The position numbers and the translations under genes are program-made. From the NCBI GenBank assembly GCA_036488815.1, contig DASXGX010000095.1, positions 1 to 64,000 of the forward strand: 64,000 nt of DNA, in the 5' to 3' direction. Positions 59,954-64,000 of the stretch are shown in pieces. The notes below the pieces were generated by a model. That model ran no database searches and was not told the DNA's origin. It saw nothing but the letters and a program-made list of their open reading frames with translations. Source of the stretch: Roseiarcus sp036488815 (lineage in GTDB: Bacteria > Pseudomonadota > Alphaproteobacteria > Rhizobiales > Beijerinckiaceae). Numbering within the stretch: position 1 is the stretch's first letter; each line of letters starts with the position of its first letter.

Positions 59954-61150
59954 TCATGGATGCCCGCCCCATCCCGTGACTTCCAGAACGCCAGCGACGA
60001 GCACGACCATGAACAGCGAGATCGGCAGGAACACTTTCCAGCCGAGCCGCATCAGTTGATCGTAGCGGTAGCGCGGCACGAAGGCTTTCACCATTGCGAA
60101 ACCGAAGAAGACCAGCAGCGCCTTCAGGGCGAACCAGATCACGCCGGGAACCCAGGTGAAGGGCGGGAAGTCGAGCGGCGACGTCCAGCCGCCGAGGAAG
60201 AGCACGGTCGTCAGTCCGCACATGGACATGATCGCCACGTATTCGCCGAGCATGAACAGGAGATAGGGCGTCGCCGAATATTCGACCATGAAGCCCGCCA
60301 CCAGTTCCGATTCCGCTTCCGTCAGGTCGAAGGGCGGACGGTTCGTCTCCGCCAGCGCGGAAACGAAGAAGATGATGAGCATCGGGAACAGCGGCAGCCA
60401 GTACCAGTTCAAGAACGTCAGGAACGGCACGTGCAGCAGCGTCGCCAGGCCGTAGTCGTGCTGCGCGACCACGATCTCCGACAGGTTCAGCGAGCCCGCG
60501 CAGAGCAGCACGGTGACGATCACGAACCCGATCGAGACCTCGTAGGACACCATCTGCGCCGCCGAACGCAGCGCGGAGAGGAACGGATATTTCGAGTTCG
60601 ACGCCCAGCCGCCCATGATGACGCCGTAGACGCCGAGCGAGGAGATCGCAAAAATATAGAGGACGCCGACATTGATGTTGGCGATCGCCCAGCCCGCCGA
60701 AACGGGCATGACCGCCCAGGCGCTGAGCGCGAGAGTCGCGGTCACCAGCGGCGCGATCAGGAACACGCCCTTGTTGGCGGCGGCGGGAACCACCGCTTCC
60801 TTGAGCACGAACTTCAAGAGGTCGGCGAAGCTCTGCCACAACCCCCAGGGACCCACCACGTTCGGCCCGCGCCGCAACTGCACGGCCGCCCAGACCTTGC
60901 GGTCGAAGTAGATGAGAAAGGCGCAGATGACGAGCACGAGAACGAGCAGGATCAGGCTCTCGAGCGCGTAGCGCACGAACGTCCCGAGCGCCGTCGCGTA
61001 GAACCAGGCGCCGATCGCGGAAGCCCAGCCGTGCGAAACGAAGCCGTAGACGAGGCCGGCGACGACCACGACGATCGCGAGCACGGCGACGCCGAGAACG
61101 ATGCCGAGCGAGCGGTCCGGCGCGGGCCGAGGGGGGTTAGCGGTGCTCAT
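59954..61150 (-). CDS. nuoH: NADH-quinone oxidoreductase subunit H
   Basis: Membrane subunit of complex I that forms part of the quinone site. The protein is 398 aa with about eight hydrophobic segments. AAVQLRRGPNVVGPWGLWQS and AETNRPPFDLTEAESELVAG are the family hallmarks. ATG at 61150 was chosen (MSTANPPRPAPDRS); an upstream extension overlaps nuoG and is rejected. 8 bp separate it from nuoG. Confidence 0.96.
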   Translation of the reverse strand: MSTANPPRPAPDRSLGIVLGVAVLAIVVVVAGLVYGFVSHGWASAIGAWFYATALGTFVRYALESLILLVLVLVICAFLIYFDRKVWAAVQLRRGPNVVGPWGLWQSFADLLKFVLKEAVVPAAANKGVFLIAPLVTATLALSAWAVMPVSAGWAIANINVGVLYIFAISSLGVYGVIMGGWASNSKYPFLSALRSAAQMVSYEVSIGFVIVTVLLCAGSLNLSEIVVAQHDYGLATLLHVPFLTFLNWYWLPLFPMLIIFFVSALAETNRPPFDLTEAESELVAGFMVEYSATPYLLFMLGEYVAIMSMCGLTTVLFLGGWTSPLDFPPFTWVPGVIWFALKALLVFFGFAMVKAFVPRYRYDQLMRLGWKVFLPISLFMVVLVAGVLEVTGWGGHP

Positions 61151-61158
61151 CGTTCGTC

Positions 61159-63222
61159 CTATTCCGCCGCCTGCGGCAACCGGGCCTTCGCCAGCGCCGA
61201 GCATTCGGCCATGACGCGGGAGGCGCGCGCGATCGGGTTGGTGAGGTAGAAGTCGACGACGCTCGACGCGAAGGGCGCCTTGCCGAGCGCGCCGCCGAGG
61301 CCGGCGAGGGCGCTGAACCCGCTTGGGTCGGCCGGCGTCACGATGTCGTATTTGACGAGATCGGGATGCGCGGCGGCGAGCGCGGCCCGCAGCGCAGCGA
61401 GCGAGTCGTACGGCAACCGCGCGCCGACGACGTCCGAGAGCGCGCGCAGGATCGCCCAATCCTCGCGCGCTTCCCCAGGCGGGAAGATCGCGCGGTCGGC
61501 GAATTGCGGCCGGCCTTCCGTATTGACGTAGGTTCCCGTCTTTTCGGTGTAGGCGGCGCCGGGGAGAATGACGTCGGCGCGGTGGGCGCCCTTGTCGCCA
61601 TGGGTTCCGACATAGACGACGAAAGCGCCCGGCTCGACGTCGATCTCGTCGGCGCCGAGATTGAACAGCACGTCGAGCGCGCCACCCTTCGCCATCGCCA
61701 GCGCGTCGAGACCGCCCTCCCCTGGCGTGAAGCCGAGATCGAGGCCGCCGACGCGGGAGGCCGCGGTGTGCAGCACGTTGAAGCCGTTCCAGCCGTCCTT
61801 GACGACGCCGAGCGACAGCGCCGCTTTGGCGGCGAGCGCCAGAACTGCGGCGCCGTCAGGCCGCGCGAGAGCGCCCGCGCCGAGGATGAACATCGGCTTC
61901 GTCTTGCTGGCCGGCGGATGGTCGGCGAAAGCGGCGAGCGATTCCGGGCCGGCGCCGAGGTAGTTGTAGGCGTAGGTCAGATCGGCGCGCTCGCCGACGA
62001 CGCCGATCAGGCAATCGCCCTTGAGCCAGCGCTTGCGGATGCGCGCATTGAGCACCGGCGACTCGAGACGCGGATTCGAGCCGATGATCATGATCGCGTC
62101 GGCCTCTTCGATGCCGGCGACGGTCGAGTTGAAGAGATAGGAGGCGCGGCCGAATTTCGGATCGAGCTTCGAGCCGTCCTGGCGGCAATCGATGTTGGCG
62201 ACGCCGAGCTTGGCCATCAGGCCCTTCAGCGCGAACATTTCTTCAACGCTCGCCAGATCGCCGGCGATCGCGCCGATGCGCGCAGCGTTGGTCGCCTTCA
62301 CCTTGGCGGCGATCGCTGCGAAAGCCTGCTGCCAGGTCGCGGGACGCAGCCGGCCCTCGACGCGCACGTAGGGGCGGTCGAGGCGCTGCGTCTTCAATCC
62401 GTCGACGACGTGGCGCGTCTTGTCGGAGATCCACTCCTCGTTCAGCGCCTCGTTGATGCGCGGAAGGATGCGGACGACTTCGCGGCCGCGCGAATCCACG
62501 CGGATCGACGCGCCGAGCGCGTCCATCACGTCGACCGTCTCCGTCTTCACATATTCCCACGGACGGGCATGGAACTCGGTCGGCTTGGAGGTCAGCGCGC
62601 CGACCGGGCAGAGATCGACGACGTTGCCCTGCAACTCGGAAGTCAGCGCGCGCTCGAGATAGCTGGTGATCTCCATGTCCTCGCCGCGGCCGATCGCGCC
62701 GAGTTCGGGGACGCCCGCGACCTCCGTCGAGAAGCGCACACAGCGGGTGCACTGAATGCAGCGGTTCATCGACGTCTTGACGAGCGCGCCGATATACTTG
62801 TCCTCGACCGCCCGCTTGTTCTCGGCGAAGCGCGACGAGTCGACGCCGTAGCCCATCGCCTGGTCTTGCAAGTCGCACTCGCCGCCCTGGTCGCAGATCG
62901 GGCAGTCGAGCGGATGGTTGATGAGCAGGAACTCCATCACGCCCGCGCGCCCCTTGCGCACCATCGGCGAATTGGTCTCGACGACCGGCGGTTCGCCCTT
63001 CGGGCCGGGGCGCAGGTCCTTGACCGCCATCGCGCAGGACGCCGTCGGCTTGGGCGGACCGCCCTTCACCTCGACGAGGCACATGCGACAATTGCCGGCG
63101 ATGGACAGCCGCTCGTGGAAGCAGAAGCGCGGCACTTCGGCGCCGGCCTCTTCACAGGCTTGCAGAAGCGTGAACTCCGCAGGGACATCCAGCTCTTTGC
63201 CGTCGATGATGATCTTGGTCAT
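61159..63222 (-). CDS. nuoG: NADH-quinone oxidoreductase subunit G
   Basis: Largest subunit of the peripheral arm, 687 aa. The N-terminal 2Fe-2S domain has PRFCFHERLSIAGNCRMCLV. Then HPLDCPICDQGGECDLQDQA gives the His/Cys cluster and the 4Fe-4S ligands CIQCTRCVRFSTEVAG. The rest is a molybdopterin-oxidoreductase-like fold without the cofactor. The length and domain order are those of the mitochondrial-type (75-kDa) form. Confidence 0.96.
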   Translation of the reverse strand: MTKIIIDGKELDVPAEFTLLQACEEAGAEVPRFCFHERLSIAGNCRMCLVEVKGGPPKPTASCAMAVKDLRPGPKGEPPVVETNSPMVRKGRAGVMEFLLINHPLDCPICDQGGECDLQDQAMGYGVDSSRFAENKRAVEDKYIGALVKTSMNRCIQCTRCVRFSTEVAGVPELGAIGRGEDMEITSYLERALTSELQGNVVDLCPVGALTSKPTEFHARPWEYVKTETVDVMDALGASIRVDSRGREVVRILPRINEALNEEWISDKTRHVVDGLKTQRLDRPYVRVEGRLRPATWQQAFAAIAAKVKATNAARIGAIAGDLASVEEMFALKGLMAKLGVANIDCRQDGSKLDPKFGRASYLFNSTVAGIEEADAIMIIGSNPRLESPVLNARIRKRWLKGDCLIGVVGERADLTYAYNYLGAGPESLAAFADHPPASKTKPMFILGAGALARPDGAAVLALAAKAALSLGVVKDGWNGFNVLHTAASRVGGLDLGFTPGEGGLDALAMAKGGALDVLFNLGADEIDVEPGAFVVYVGTHGDKGAHRADVILPGAAYTEKTGTYVNTEGRPQFADRAIFPPGEAREDWAILRALSDVVGARLPYDSLAALRAALAAAHPDLVKYDIVTPADPSGFSALAGLGGALGKAPFASSVVDFYLTNPIARASRVMAECSALAKARLPQAAE

Positions 63223-63227
63223 CGTCC

Positions 63228-64000
63228 CTACTCCGCCGCCATCCGCACAGGTTCGCTATGCGGATTGGCCGCGTACTGGTCAATGCGCTTTTCAATTTCA
63301 GGCCGGAAGTGCGCGATCAGGCCCTGAATCGGCCAGGCCGCCGCATCGCCGAGCGCGCAGATCGTGTGGCCCTCGACCTGCTTGGTCACGTCGAGCAGCA
63401 TGTCGATTTCGCGCTTCTGCGCGCGGCCTTCCGCCATGCGCGTCATCACGCGCCACATCCATCCCGTGCCTTCGCGGCACGGCGTGCACTGGCCGCAGCT
63501 CTCGTGCTTGTAGAAATACGACAGCCGGGCGATCGCGCGGATGATGTCGGTCGACTTGTCCATCACGATCACCGCGGCGGTGCCGAGGCCGGAGCGCAGC
63601 TTGCTGAGCGAGTCGAAATCCAGCGGACAATCGATGATCTGCTCGGCCGGCACCAGGCGCACCGACGAACCGCCAGGAATGACGGCGAGCAGATTGTCCC
63701 AACCGCCCCGCATGCCGCCGCAATGGCGGTCGATCAGCTCGCGGAACGGGATCGACATCGCCTCTTCGACGTTGCACGGCTTGTTGACGTGCCCGGAGAC
63801 GCAGAACAGCTTGGTGCCGACGTTGTTCGCCGCGCCGAAGCTCGAGAACCACGCCGCGCCGCGGCGCAGAATGGTCGGCGCAACCGCGATCGATTCGACG
63901 TTGTTGACCGTCGTCGGGCTGCCGTAGAGGCCCATATTGGCGGGGAACGGCGGCTTGAGGCGCGGCATGCCCTTCTTGCCTTCGAGCGATTCGAGCATCG
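63228..64000 (-). CDS. nuoF: NADH-quinone oxidoreductase subunit F (3' part)
   Basis: NADH-binding flavoprotein subunit of complex I; only the C-terminal 257 or so residues are in the window, since the frame runs past the right edge. Present are NMGLYGSPTTVNNVESIAVA, the 4Fe-4S ligands in ESCGQCTPCREGTGWMWR and the fourth Cys in HTICALGDAAAWPIQG. The NADH/FMN glycine-rich loops lie beyond the edge. 5 bp separate it from nuoG. Confidence 0.95.
   Translation of the reverse strand, partial: MLESLEGKKGMPRLKPPFPANMGLYGSPTTVNNVESIAVAPTILRRGAAWFSSFGAANNVGTKLFCVSGHVNKPCNVEEAMSIPFRELIDRHCGGMRGGWDNLLAVIPGGSSVRLVPAEQIIDCPLDFDSLSKLRSGLGTAAVIVMDKSTDIIRAIARLSYFYKHESCGQCTPCREGTGWMWRVMTRMAEGRAQKREIDMLLDVTKQVEGHTICALGDAAAWPIQGLIAHFRPEIEKRIDQYAANPHSEPVRMAAE

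Overview
The window is high-GC DNA, densely packed with genes, from an alphaproteobacterium of the Hyphomicrobiales (Rhizobiales). Supporting signs are the aerobic cobalamin pathway genes (cobG, cobN), the nuo-birA-RNase J-mce gene order, sdhE joined to mfd, frequent ATGA/GTGA gene overlaps and intergenic palindromic repeats. A Beijerinckiaceae/Methylocystaceae-like host is a guess from gene content; genus cannot be read from the sequence.

Layout. (1) 1-11343: a cobalamin island, cobN (3' part)-cobG-cobH-cobI-cobJ-cobL-cobE-cobM-cobB on the plus strand. cobK and cbiD are embedded on the opposite strand. Together these genes cover precorrin-2 to hydrogenobyrinic acid a,c-diamide, plus part of the cobaltochelatase. 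No cobF is present in the window; cbiD appears to supply the C1 methylation. (2) 11344-17564: a MarR regulator, an M29 aminopeptidase and a three-subunit membrane-bound GMC-type dehydrogenase (Tat subunit, flavoprotein with a four-Cys cluster, triheme cytochrome c), with a perfect 16-bp inverted repeat upstream. (3) 17880-22976: aroQ, two MFS transporters, glutaminase and a small exported protein with a decayed duplicate of its tail. (4) 23385-35402: mfd-sdhE, a legumain-like (C13) peptidase, a glutathionyl-hydroquinone-reductase-like GST, a TPR membrane protein, recG and tex, all on the minus strand. (5) 35485-39899: a GreA/B-like factor, an exported protein, rimO and pyrG. (6) 39956-42710: tRNA-Ser(UGA) followed by accessory genes: a GNAT/DUF1778 toxin-antitoxin pair, a DUF892 ferritin-like protein, an internally deleted DUF72 gene and a small secreted protein. 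(7) 42753-46550: soluble lytic transglycosylase, dapA, smpB. (8) 46551-50213: a repeat-bounded accessory segment with a TPR-sulfotransferase and a truncated MFS gene. (9) 50249-64000: mce, RNase J, birA and the complex I operon nuoN-M-L-K-J-I-H-G-F (nuoF incomplete), all read leftwards.

No phage, insertion sequence, CRISPR array, rRNA or replication origin was recognised. The most interesting items are the antisense-embedded cob genes, the perfect operator-like palindrome and possible cyclitol/quinate context of the GMC dehydrogenase, the 10-bp phased GTCAA repeats after smpB, the repeat-associated gene decay (MFS, DUF72, exported-protein tail), and the C13 peptidase group that separates recG from sdhE-mfd.
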